Source of the DNA: Clavibacter sepedonicus | GTDB taxonomy: Bacteria; Actinomycetota; Actinomycetes; Actinomycetales; Microbacteriaceae | Length of the DNA stretch: 64,000 nt | Direction: 5' to 3' | Assembly: GCF_000069225.1 (NCBI RefSeq) | Contig: NC_010407.1 | Coordinates: forward strand, 1,736,001 to 1,800,000 | Shown here: positions 25,957 to 35,839 of the stretch, one piece after another | Layout of the letters: each line of letters starts with the position of its first letter | How positions within the stretch are numbered: the stretch's first letter is position 1 | Translations under genes and position numbers: made by a program | The notes under the pieces: model-generated | Databases searched by the model: none | Told to the model about the DNA's origin: nothing | What the model saw: only the letters and a program-made list of their open reading frames with translations

Positions 25957-26911
25957 GGTCCTTCGGGTCCTTGGGGTCCTTCGGCCGCCACGGCTCCTCG
26001 GGCCGCTCGTCGCCGCGTCCGCGCGGCCCGTCGCCCCGGCGGAGGTACTTCTCGAACTCCTGCGCGATCGCCTCGCCGCTCGCCTCGGGGGAGTCGACCG
26101 TGTCGCGCGCCTGCTCGAGCTGCTGGATGTAGGAGGCCATGTCCTCGTCCTCGCCGGCGAGCTGGTCGATGCCCGCCTCCCACGTCGCGGCCTCCTGGAT
26201 GAGCTCGCCACGCGGGATCACCACGTCGACCATCTCCTCGAGCTTGTCGATGAGCGCGAGCGTGGCCTTCGGCGACGGCGCGCTGTGCACGTAGTGCGGA
26301 ACGGAGGCCCAGAGCGAGACGGTGGGCATGCCCATCTCCTCGGCGCGCTGGGCGATGATGCTGAGGATCCCGACGGGCCCCTCGTACGTGCTCCGCTCGA
26401 TGCCGAGCTCGGCCCGCACGGCCGCGTTCTCGCTCGTGGAGTAGACGGAGATGGGGCGCGTGTGCGGCACGTCCGCGAGCAGCGCGCCGAGCAGCACGAC
26501 GCCCTCGACGCCGGCGGCGCGCGCGGCGTCCAGCACCTCGGTCGTGAACGCCGTCCAGTGCCGGGAGGGCTCGACGCCCAGGAGGAGGTGGATGCTGCCG
26601 CCGTTGTCGCCGCTCACGCCCAGCTGCGCGTCGGCGGCCAGGTCCTGGGCGGGCCGACGCGGGTCCTTCGGGCCGTAGAGCGTGGCGCCCGGCCACTCGA
26701 GCTCGCGGGTGCCGTCCTCCGCGAAGCCGATGGTGGGGCGGTTGAACTGGAAGTCGAAGTAGTCCTCGGGGTCCACCGACGACACAGCCTCGAGGTCGAG
26801 CAGCTCCTTCAGCGCCCGGACCGCTCCGCTGGCGGCCTCGCCCGCGTCGTTCCAGCCCTCGAAGGCGACGACCAGCAGCCGTCCGCTCACGAACCTCTCG
26901 GCATCCGCCAC
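25952..26911 (-). CDS. PAC2 family protein (proteasome assembly chaperone-like)
   Basis: This 319-residue protein has the PAC2 fold related to eukaryotic proteasome assembly chaperone 2 and common in actinobacteria, where its role is unknown. Family segments include LLVVAFEGWNDAGEAASGA at the N-terminus and the core VPHTRPISVYSTSENAAVRAELG. The C-terminal tail is charged and ends in PKDPKDPKDQ, encoded by an expanding 9-10 base repeat that runs past the stop. It is interesting that no proteasome genes accompany it. Single gene, convergent with mshC. Confidence 0.87.
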   Translation of the reverse strand: MADAERFVSGRLLVVAFEGWNDAGEAASGAVRALKELLDLEAVSSVDPEDYFDFQFNRPTIGFAEDGTRELEWPGATLYGPKDPRRPAQDLAADAQLGVSGDNGGSIHLLLGVEPSRHWTAFTTEVLDAARAAGVEGVVLLGALLADVPHTRPISVYSTSENAAVRAELGIERSTYEGPVGILSIIAQRAEEMGMPTVSLWASVPHYVHSAPSPKATLALIDKLEEMVDVVIPRGELIQEAATWEAGIDQLAGEDEDMASYIQQLEQARDTVDSPEASGEAIAQEFEKYLRRGDGPRGRGDERPEEPWRPKDPKDPKDQ

Positions 26912-26915
26912 GTGA

Positions 26916-28763
<1,848 letters not shown>

Positions 28764-28824
28764 GATGACAAGGCCGATCACGCGGGTGCGTGCCGGCCGC
28801 CCCCACCACCGAAAGAGGAGTCAC

Positions 28825-29868
28825 GTGCGCCGTTCCGCCGCGCTCACCGTCTGCGCAGGACTCGTCCTGACGCTCGCCGCTTGCAGCCCCTCCGGGTCCG
28901 GATCCGACGCGGCGGAGGGCTGCACGCCCCTCGCCCAGGCCGGGACGTCGTCGAGCACGGTCACCGCGACGGGAGACGTCGGCAGCGCGCCGGCCTCCGT
29001 CACGTTCCCCACGCCGCTCAAGCCCTCGGGCGTCGAGGTCTCCACGATCGTGGAGGGCGACGGGGCTCGCGTGCAGCCGCACCAGGGCATCACGGCGGCC
29101 GCCTCCATCGTCGACGGCAAGACCGGGAAGGACCTCGCGGACTACGCGCGCATCGCGCCCAACGCCCGCACCACCGGTTCGCCGCTGTTCACCCCGGCCT
29201 CCCTGCACGAGTCGCTGCCGTACCTCGAGGACGCGATGACGTGCATGCCCGTCGGCTCGCGTCTCGCGGTCACGGTCCCCGTGTCCACGGTCTTCCCCGG
29301 CCAGGACCTCTCGGCCCAGGGCCTCGCCGCCACCGATGGCCTCGTCCTCATCGTCGACATCACGTCGTCGTTCCCGGAGAAGGCCACCGGTGAGCCGCGG
29401 CCCGCCCAGGCCGGCTTCCCGTCCGTCGTCACGACGGACGACGGCGTCCCCGGGATCACCATCCCGCCGAGCACGCCGCCCACCGAGTACCGCGACGCGC
29501 TGCTCCGCGCGGGCGACGGCGCCGAGGTCGGCGACGGCGACACGGTGACGCTGCAGTACACCGGCGTCGTCTGGGGCACGAGCACGTCGGCCGAGAAGCA
29601 GGCCGTGTTCGGATCCAGCTGGACGGGCGGCGGACCCCTGCAGGTGCCCGCGACCGCCACCACGTCCGCGCCCTCGACGGGAGCCGCCTCCTCGCTCGTC
29701 GTCACGCCTGGCCTCGCCAAGGCGCTCGTCGGCAAGCACGTCGGCGACCAGGTCATCGCGGTCGTCCCCCCAGGTGACGGCTTCGGCGACCAGGCTTCGG
29801 CCAAGGTGCCCGCCGGGTCCACGCTCGTTTACGTGGTGGATATCCTCGGAACGAGCACCACCAAGTAA
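28825..29868 (+). CDS. FKBP-type peptidyl-prolyl isomerase lipoprotein
   Basis: This 347-residue secreted lipoprotein has a lipobox (LTLAAC) after a short signal peptide. The C-terminal region (about residues 230-345) resembles an FKBP domain: GDTVTLQYTGVVWGT, then FGSSW and a C-terminal GDQVIAVVPPGDGFG and AGSTLVYVVDILG. A weaker FKBP-like or oligomerisation module precedes it. It should assist folding of exported proteins at the membrane face. GTG 28825 has AGAGGAG upstream. It sits between trmI and pafB, where proteasome genes lie in related genera. Confidence 0.88.
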   Translation: MRRSAALTVCAGLVLTLAACSPSGSGSDAAEGCTPLAQAGTSSSTVTATGDVGSAPASVTFPTPLKPSGVEVSTIVEGDGARVQPHQGITAAASIVDGKTGKDLADYARIAPNARTTGSPLFTPASLHESLPYLEDAMTCMPVGSRLAVTVPVSTVFPGQDLSAQGLAATDGLVLIVDITSSFPEKATGEPRPAQAGFPSVVTTDDGVPGITIPPSTPPTEYRDALLRAGDGAEVGDGDTVTLQYTGVVWGTSTSAEKQAVFGSSWTGGGPLQVPATATTSAPSTGAASSLVVTPGLAKALVGKHVGDQVIAVVPPGDGFGDQASAKVPAGSTLVYVVDILGTSTTK

Positions 29869-29916
29869 CGACGCATCGCCACCGGCCGGGGGATGCACCG
29901 ACGTGAGGAACACCGC

Positions 29917-30924
29917 GTGCCCGAGACATCCCGCCGTCCGACCGTGCCGGTCGAGGAGCGCCTCTTCAGCCTCGTCCTGGCGCTGCTCGCCACCGAGCAG
30001 GGCCTGACGAAGAACGAGGTCCTCTCGAGCGTCCAGGGGTACCGGCAGCGCTACCGCGCCGGCGGCGACAACGCGAACCTGGAGCGCCAGTTCGAGCGCG
30101 ACAAGGACGACATCCGCGACCTCGGCGTGCCGCTGGAGACGGTGGAGCCCCCGGGCCAGGAGGGCAACAACCAGCTCCTGCGGTACCGGATCCCGCGCGG
30201 CGCCTACGAGCTCCCGGCCGACCTGTCGTTCACGCCGGAGGAGACGACGCTCCTCAACCTCGCCGCCATGGTGTGGCGCGAGGGGTCGCTCTCGGGGGAG
30301 TCGCGGCGCGCGCTCATCAAGCTGTGGTCGCTCGGCGTGGAGTCCGACGACCCGGTCATCGGCTATGCGCCCCGCGTGCGCACGCGGGAGGCGGCCTTCG
30401 CGCCGCTCAGCGTCGCGCTGGAGCGGCACGTCCTCGTCTCCTTCGGATACCTCAAGCCGGGGGAGCGGGCCGCCCGGATCCGCACCGTGGCACCCCTCGC
30501 GCTCGTGCAGCACCAGGGCAGGTGGCACCTGCACGGCATCGACCAGGACGCCGACGGACCCCGGACGTTCCTGCTGTCGCGCATCGTCGACCGCGTCCGC
30601 GTGACCAGCCGCGCCTTCGTCCCCGAGGGGGAGGACCACGCCGAGCGCGCCCTCGCCGACCTCGACCGCGTGTGGGCGAACGGCGTGGGGGAGGTGGCCG
30701 TGGCTCCCGGGTCCGACGCGGATATCCGCCTCCGCCGGCGACGCGGGACGGAGGATCTCGGCGACGGGCGGCTCCGCGTGCACTACTCGGACACCAACCT
30801 CTTCGCCGACGAGGTCGCGGGCCTCGGCCCGGAGGCCCGGGTGATCGCGCCGCCGAAGCTGCGGGACGCCGTTCGCGCGCGCCTCGCCGAGACCATCGCC
30901 GCCCACCGGGAGGACGCCTCATGA
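29917..30924 (+). CDS. pafB: PafB, WYL-domain transcriptional regulator subunit
   Basis: This 335-residue protein has an N-terminal winged helix (ATEQGLTKNEVLSSVQGYRQRY) and a WYL domain (PLALVQHQGRWHLHGIDQDADGPRTFLLSRI). With PafC it forms the actinobacterial DNA-damage activator that works independently of LexA/RecA. GTG 29917 is preferred to ATG 29893 because GAGG lies about eight bases before it. Its stop overlaps pafC (ATGA). Despite the name, PafBC function does not need the proteasome. Confidence 0.92.
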   Translation: MPETSRRPTVPVEERLFSLVLALLATEQGLTKNEVLSSVQGYRQRYRAGGDNANLERQFERDKDDIRDLGVPLETVEPPGQEGNNQLLRYRIPRGAYELPADLSFTPEETTLLNLAAMVWREGSLSGESRRALIKLWSLGVESDDPVIGYAPRVRTREAAFAPLSVALERHVLVSFGYLKPGERAARIRTVAPLALVQHQGRWHLHGIDQDADGPRTFLLSRIVDRVRVTSRAFVPEGEDHAERALADLDRVWANGVGEVAVAPGSDADIRLRRRRGTEDLGDGRLRVHYSDTNLFADEVAGLGPEARVIAPPKLRDAVRARLAETIAAHREDAS

Positions 30925-31910
30925 CCGACCGCGCCGCGCCGCTCCAGGCGCAGGACAAGCTGGCGTTCCTGCTGGCCCTCGTGCCCTACCTCACCGACCA
31001 CGGACGCGTGAGCGTCAGCCAGGCGGCCGCGCACTTCCGGGTGCCGCCCGAGCAGATCCGCCAGGCCGTGCGCCTCATCGCCGTGTCCGGCGTGCCGGGC
31101 TCCACCTCGTCGTACCAGCACGGCGACCTCTTCGACATCGCCTGGGACGACTTCGAGGACAACGACCAGATCGTCATCACGCACATGGTCGCCATCGACG
31201 ACTCGCCGCGCTTCTCGGCCCGCGAGGCGGCCGCGCTCATCGCCGGGCTGCAGTACGTCTCGTCGCAGGCGGACGCGAGCGACCTCGACCTGGTCGGCCA
31301 GCTCATGGCGAAGCTGGCGCGCGGATCCTCGGCGCAGCCCAGCCAGGTCGCCGTGGCGGCCGGAGCAGGCGACGGCACCCGCGAGGACCTCCGCCGCGCC
31401 ATCGCGGACGAGCGCCGCGTCGAGTTCGACTACCGGAGCCCGCGGGGCGGCACGGAGCGCCGCGTCGTGGATCCGCTTCGCCTGGAGTCCATGGACGAGG
31501 ACTGGTACCTCCGCGGCTGGGACCTGGCGCGCGGCGCCGTCCGCACGTTCCGCCTCGACCGCCTCGACGAGCTGGTGGTCACCGACCTCCCGCCCGAGCA
31601 CCGGCCGCAGGACGTGGTGCTCGGCGACACCCTCTTCGAGCCCAGCCCCGACGACCTCCGCGTCACGCTGGAGGTCGCGGAGTCGGCGCTCCCGCTCCTC
31701 GGCGACTTCGTGGGCGACGAGCGGCCCGAGCCCGTCGCCGGTCGCCCCGGCCGCGTCGCCGTCACGGTGCGCGTCGCCCACTACCAGGGCCTCGTGCGCC
31801 TGGTCGCGGGGATGGCGGGCGTCGTGGTCGTCACGTCGCCGCCCGAGGCGCGCGCCGCGGTGGCGGAGTGGGCCGAGCGCGCCGCGGCGGCGTACGAGGA
31901 CGCCGACTGA
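30921..31910 (+). CDS. pafC: PafC, WYL-domain transcriptional regulator subunit
   Basis: This 329-residue paralogue of PafB carries an N-terminal winged helix (GRVSVSQAAAHFRVPPEQIRQAV) and a WYL domain (DPLRLESMDEDWYLRGWDLARGAVRTFRLDRL) with a WCX-type C-terminal extension. It is expected to heterodimerise with PafB and bind the RecA-independent promoters of DNA-repair genes. The pair is translationally coupled. No DNA-repair gene of that regulon is in the window. Confidence 0.92.
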   Translation: MTDRAAPLQAQDKLAFLLALVPYLTDHGRVSVSQAAAHFRVPPEQIRQAVRLIAVSGVPGSTSSYQHGDLFDIAWDDFEDNDQIVITHMVAIDDSPRFSAREAAALIAGLQYVSSQADASDLDLVGQLMAKLARGSSAQPSQVAVAAGAGDGTREDLRRAIADERRVEFDYRSPRGGTERRVVDPLRLESMDEDWYLRGWDLARGAVRTFRLDRLDELVVTDLPPEHRPQDVVLGDTLFEPSPDDLRVTLEVAESALPLLGDFVGDERPEPVAGRPGRVAVTVRVAHYQGLVRLVAGMAGVVVVTSPPEARAAVAEWAERAAAAYEDAD

Positions 31911-32046
31911 GCTGCGGGACCGAGCGCCGCGGGGCCGGGCTCCGAAGACCCCGCATCGGGAGGACCTCATCGCGGACCAGTGGCCGCCTAGGGGAAATCC
32001 GGGTGAACCGCAATGCCACGCAGGGTGTCCTCGGGGGTCGCGACGG

Positions 32047-32052
32047 TAGACT
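32047..32052 (+). promoter_or_regulatory. Putative -10 box TAGACT of tatAC
   Basis: TAGACT lies about 58 bases before the tatA start, in the 199-base gap after pafC. Confidence 0.4.
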
Positions 32053-32109
32053 CGCCGCGGATCCCGACAACGACTGTCCGGCCCCCCGACCTGAAGGAAC
32101 GTGAACCAC

Positions 32110-32466
32110 ATGCTCGGAAACCTGACCGGCTGGCACCTCGTCATCATCCTCGTCGTCATCGTGCTGCTCTTCGGCTCCACGAAGCTGCCCGCGCTCGCGA
32201 AGAGCGTGGGGCAGTCCATGCGCATCTTCAAGGGCGAGGTGAAGACGATGAAGGAGGAGAGCGGCTCCGACCGTCGCGACGACCTCCGCGACGAGGACCG
32301 CCGCCGCGACGATGACCGCTACCGCGCGGACGACCGCGACCGTCCCCGCGACTCCGCCCCGCGCGACTACGTGCGCCCCGGCGAGTCCCGCGTCGACGAG
32401 CCCCGCTACGACGCTCCGCGCTACGACTCCCCGCGCGACGGCGGGGACTCCCGCCCCAGCGCCTGA
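32110..32466 (+). CDS. tatA: Twin-arginine translocase subunit TatA
   Basis: This 118-residue protein forms the export pore for folded proteins carrying twin-arginine signals. An N-terminal membrane helix (WHLVIILVVIVLLFG) is followed by the hinge and amphipathic helix STKLPALAKSVGQSMRIFKGEV, both typical of TatA/TatE. A 65-residue tail is almost entirely Asp, Arg, Tyr and Pro, longer than usual. ATG 32110 is better placed (11 bases from GAAGGA) than GTG 32101. tatC follows after three bases. Confidence 0.95.
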   Translation: MLGNLTGWHLVIILVVIVLLFGSTKLPALAKSVGQSMRIFKGEVKTMKEESGSDRRDDLRDEDRRRDDDRYRADDRDRPRDSAPRDYVRPGESRVDEPRYDAPRYDSPRDGGDSRPSA

Positions 32467-32469
32467 TCC

Positions 32470-33273
32470 GTGAGCACCACCGAGCGTCCCCGCCAGAAGA
32501 AGCGCGACGCGGAGGGACGCATGTCCCTCGTCCAGCACCTGCTGGAGCTGAAGAAGCGCCTGTTCATCGCGGGCGTTGCGATCATCCTGGCGATGGTGGC
32601 CGGCTGGTTCCTCTCCTCGTTCGTGCTGGAGGCGCTGCGCCAGCCGATCGAGACCATCAACCAGGAGCAGGGGCGGAACGCGAGCCTCAACTTCCCGACC
32701 ATCACGTCGGCGTTCGACCTGCGCCTGCAGATCGCGCTCTACGTCGGCCTCATCATCTCCAGCCCCGTGTGGCTCTACCAGGTGTTTGCGTTCCTGGTGC
32801 CCGGCCTCACGAAGACGGAGCGCCGCTACACGTTCGGCTTCTTCTTCTCCGCCGTGCCGCTCTTCCTCGCGGGATGCGCGGCAGGATGGTTCGTGCTGCC
32901 GCACATCGTCGCGCTGCTCACGCAGTTCGCGGGCGCGGGCGACTCGTCGTTCATCACGGCGCGCGAGTACTTCGACTTCGTGCTGAAGCTCGTCTTCGCG
33001 GTCGGCATCGCGTTCGTGCTGCCGGTGTTCCTCGTGCTGTTCAACTTCATGGGTATCCTCACCGGCGCGACGATCATCAAGTCGTGGCGAATCGCGATCC
33101 TGCTGATCATCCTGTTCTGCGCCATCGCGACGCCGGCCGCCGACGTCATGTCGATGTTCCTGCTGGCCGTCCCGATGACGCTGCTGTACCTGGTCGCCGC
33201 CGGCATCTCGCTGCTCAACGACCGGCGCCGCGCGCGCAAGGCCGCCGCGATGACGGACGACCTGCTGTCCTGA
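32470..33273 (+). CDS. tatC: Twin-arginine translocase subunit TatC
   Basis: This 267-residue receptor recognises twin-arginine signal peptides. Six membrane helices can be traced, and characteristic stretches include MSLVQHLLELKKRLF at the N-terminus, FLVPGLTKTERRYTFGFF in the middle and ITAREYFDFVLKLVFAVGIAFVLPV. TatB is not adjacent, as is common in actinobacteria where it lies elsewhere. A Tat-type substrate candidate is the secreted hydrolase at 43365. Confidence 0.96.
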   Translation: MSTTERPRQKKRDAEGRMSLVQHLLELKKRLFIAGVAIILAMVAGWFLSSFVLEALRQPIETINQEQGRNASLNFPTITSAFDLRLQIALYVGLIISSPVWLYQVFAFLVPGLTKTERRYTFGFFFSAVPLFLAGCAAGWFVLPHIVALLTQFAGAGDSSFITAREYFDFVLKLVFAVGIAFVLPVFLVLFNFMGILTGATIIKSWRIAILLIILFCAIATPAADVMSMFLLAVPMTLLYLVAAGISLLNDRRRARKAAAMTDDLLS

Positions 33274-33286
33274 CCCGCTCGGCCTC

Positions 33287-33314
33287 GACGCCCGTCCCGC
33301 GAGGGGCGGGCGTC
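33287..33314 (+). terminator. Hairpin terminator after tatC
   Basis: A 12-base stem (GACGCCCGTCCC / GGGGCGGGCGTC, one wobble) with a GCGA loop lies 13 bases after the stop. Confidence 0.7.
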
Positions 33315-33352
33315 GTCGCGTCCGCGCCCGGCTGGCGCGCGGATCCGGAGCC

Positions 33353-33358
33353 TAGGAT
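33353..33358 (+). promoter_or_regulatory. Putative near-leaderless promoter -10 (TAGGAT) of the helicase-lnt operon
   Basis: TAGGAT ends nine bases before GTG 33368, so the transcript would begin at or within two bases of the start codon. Confidence 0.5.
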
Positions 33359-33367
33359 GGCGGCATC

Positions 33368-35839
33368 GTGACAGACCAGCTCTCGCCCGCCGAACGCTAC
33401 GCGGCCTCCCGCTCCCGCCGCAGCCTCCCGCTCCTCGAGTCGTTCGCGAGCGGCCTGCGCTTCGACCTCGATCCCTTCCAGCGCGCCGCCGCCGAGTCGC
33501 TGGAGAACGGCCGCAGCGTGCTCGTCGCGGCGCCGACGGGGGCCGGCAAGACGATCGTGGCCGAGTTCGCGGTCTACCTCGCGATGCAGCGGCCGAGCGC
33601 GAAGATCTTCTACACGGCGCCGATGAAGGCCCTCAGCAACCAGAAGTACGCCGAGCTCGTGGCCGAGTACGGCCCCGACGAGGTGGGGCTGCTCACGGGC
33701 GACACCAACGTCAACAGCCGCGCGCGCATCGTCGTCATGACGACCGAGGTGCTGCGCAACATGCTGTACGCGGACTCCGACCTGCTCCGCGACCTCGCCT
33801 TCGTGATCATGGACGAGGTGCACTACCTGGCGGACCGCTTCCGCGGGGCCGTGTGGGAGGAGGTCATCATCCACCTCCCGCAGAGCGTGCGGATGATCTC
33901 GCTGAGCGCGACCGTGTCGAACGCCGAGGAGTTCGGGGACTGGCTGCAGGCCGTGCGCGGCGAGACGGACGTGATCGTCTCCGAGGAGCGGCCCGTGCCC
34001 CTCGAGCAGCACGTCATCGTGCGGCACCGCATGCTCGACCTCTTCGACTCGTCCGGCCTCGCCGCGACGCACCGCGTGAACCCCGAGCTCGTCCGCATGA
34101 CGCACGGCGGCGGCCGGGAGGCCGTCCGGGTGCGCGGCGGTCAGGGGCACTCGCGGGGCCGGGCGGGAGCGGGCGGCGGATCCGGTAGACGGGCACCCGG
34201 CCCGTGGGACCGCGGCCGCATGGACCGGCCCGAGGTCGTCGCCCTCCTCGAGGAGCGGAACCTGCTGCCCGCCATCTTCTTCATCTTCAGCCGGGCGGGC
34301 TGCGACGCGGCCGTCACGCAGGTGCTCCGCGCCGGGGTCCGTCTCACCCACGCGCACGAGCGCGACGAGATCCGTGCCGTCGTGGAGGAGCGCTGCCGCA
34401 CGCTCCGCGACGAGGACCTCGCCGTCCTCGGCTACTGGGAATGGCTCGAGGGTCTGGAGCGCGGCGTCGCGGCGCACCACGCGGGCATGCTGCCCGCCTT
34501 CAAGGAGGTCGTCGAGGAGCTGTTCCAGCGGAAGCTCGTGAAGGCCGTCTTCGCGACGGAGACGCTCGCGCTCGGCATCAACATGCCGGCGCGCACGGTC
34601 GTGCTCGAGCAGCTCGAGAAGTTCAACGGCGAGGCGCGCGTGCCGCTCACGCCGGGGGAGTACACGCAGCTGACCGGTCGCGCCGGCCGCCGCGGCATCG
34701 ACGTCGAGGGCCACGCGGTCATCCAGTGGAAGGACGGGCTGGATCCGCAGGCCGTCGCCTCGCTCGCCTCGCGCCGCACCTACCCCCTCAACTCGAGCTT
34801 CCGGCCCACGTACAACATGGCCGTCAACCTCATCGACCAGTTCGGCCGCGAGCGCACGCGCGAGGTGCTGGAGTCGTCGTTCGCGCAGTTCCAGGCCGAC
34901 CGCGCCGTCGTGGACCTCGCGCGCAAGGTCCGCACGCAGGAGGAGTCGCTCGCCGGCTACGAGAAGGCCATGGTCTGCCACCTCGGGGACTTCCGCGAGT
35001 ACTCCGGCCTCCGCCGCGAGCTCAGCGACCTCGAGCGCGCGACCGCCGCCCGCGCCGACATGCAGCAGCCGGGCCAGCACGGCGAGCGCGACAAGCGCCA
35101 GCGCCAGCTGACCGACCTGCGTCGCCGGATGAAGGCGCACCCGTGCCACGCGTGCAAGGACCGCGAGTCGCACGCCCGCTGGGCGGAGCGCTGGTGGCGC
35201 CTCAAGCGGCAGACGGACGCGCTCGGGCAGCAGATCCGCACCCGCACCAACGCGGTGGCCAAGGTCTTCGACCGCGTCACCGAGCTGCTGCTCTCGCTCG
35301 GGTACCTCAAGCGCGCCGCCGACGGACAGGTCGCGCCGACCCCCAACGGCCGGATGCTCAAGCGCATCTACGGCGACCGCGACCTCCTCATCGCCGAGTG
35401 CCTGCGCACCCAGGTCTGGGTGGACCTCGATCCCGCCGCCCTCGCCGCGATGGCCGCCTCGCTCGTCTACCAGCCGCTCCGCGACGAGGGCGACCGCAAC
35501 GACCGCAACCTCCCGCGCGGTGCCTTCCGCGCGGCGCTCGAGCGCACCGAGGAGATCTGGTCGCGCCTCGACGACGTCGAGCGCGAGCGTCGCCTCCCCA
35601 CCACCGACCCGCTGTCCACCGGCCTGTGCGCACCGATGCACCGCTGGGCGCGCGGCGGCAGCCTCGACGCCGTGCTCGACGAGGCCGACCTCGCGGCGGG
35701 CGACTTCGTCCGCTGGACGAAGCAGACCATCGACCTGCTCGACCAGCTCTCGATCGTGGCCGACGGCCCCGTCTCCCGGAACGCCCGCACGGCGCTCGAC
35801 AGCATCCGGCGCGGCATCGTCGCGTACTCGTCGGTGTGA
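33368..35839 (+). CDS. helY: Ski2/Mtr4-like DEVH RNA helicase (HelY type)
   Basis: This 823-residue superfamily 2 helicase unwinds RNA. Walker A is AAPTGAGKTIVAEF, motif II is VIMDEVHYLADRFRGAVWEE, motif III is SLSATVSNAEEFGDW, and motif VI lies in QLTGRAGRRGIDVEG. A C-terminal DSHCT-like region spans the last 200 residues. In actinobacteria helY follows tatC, as here. A 40-residue Gly/Arg-rich insertion near residues 250-280 (HSRGRAGAGGGSGRRAPG) interrupts the core loop. lnt overlaps its stop by GTGA. Confidence 0.93.
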   Translation: MTDQLSPAERYAASRSRRSLPLLESFASGLRFDLDPFQRAAAESLENGRSVLVAAPTGAGKTIVAEFAVYLAMQRPSAKIFYTAPMKALSNQKYAELVAEYGPDEVGLLTGDTNVNSRARIVVMTTEVLRNMLYADSDLLRDLAFVIMDEVHYLADRFRGAVWEEVIIHLPQSVRMISLSATVSNAEEFGDWLQAVRGETDVIVSEERPVPLEQHVIVRHRMLDLFDSSGLAATHRVNPELVRMTHGGGREAVRVRGGQGHSRGRAGAGGGSGRRAPGPWDRGRMDRPEVVALLEERNLLPAIFFIFSRAGCDAAVTQVLRAGVRLTHAHERDEIRAVVEERCRTLRDEDLAVLGYWEWLEGLERGVAAHHAGMLPAFKEVVEELFQRKLVKAVFATETLALGINMPARTVVLEQLEKFNGEARVPLTPGEYTQLTGRAGRRGIDVEGHAVIQWKDGLDPQAVASLASRRTYPLNSSFRPTYNMAVNLIDQFGRERTREVLESSFAQFQADRAVVDLARKVRTQEESLAGYEKAMVCHLGDFREYSGLRRELSDLERATAARADMQQPGQHGERDKRQRQLTDLRRRMKAHPCHACKDRESHARWAERWWRLKRQTDALGQQIRTRTNAVAKVFDRVTELLLSLGYLKRAADGQVAPTPNGRMLKRIYGDRDLLIAECLRTQVWVDLDPAALAAMAASLVYQPLRDEGDRNDRNLPRGAFRAALERTEEIWSRLDDVERERRLPTTDPLSTGLCAPMHRWARGGSLDAVLDEADLAAGDFVRWTKQTIDLLDQLSIVADGPVSRNARTALDSIRRGIVAYSSV

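Noticed and set aside
25563..26696. Collagen-like Gly-x-x repeats on the minus strand
   Set aside because: They arise from reading the PAC2 gene's Pro-Lys-Asp repeat in another frame; the PAC2 frame is the real one.
33215..35641. 808-codon minus-strand frame opposite the helicase
   Set aside because: It is the antisense shadow of a strongly conserved helicase in high-GC DNA, with Arg/Leu/Val-biased composition and no domain.
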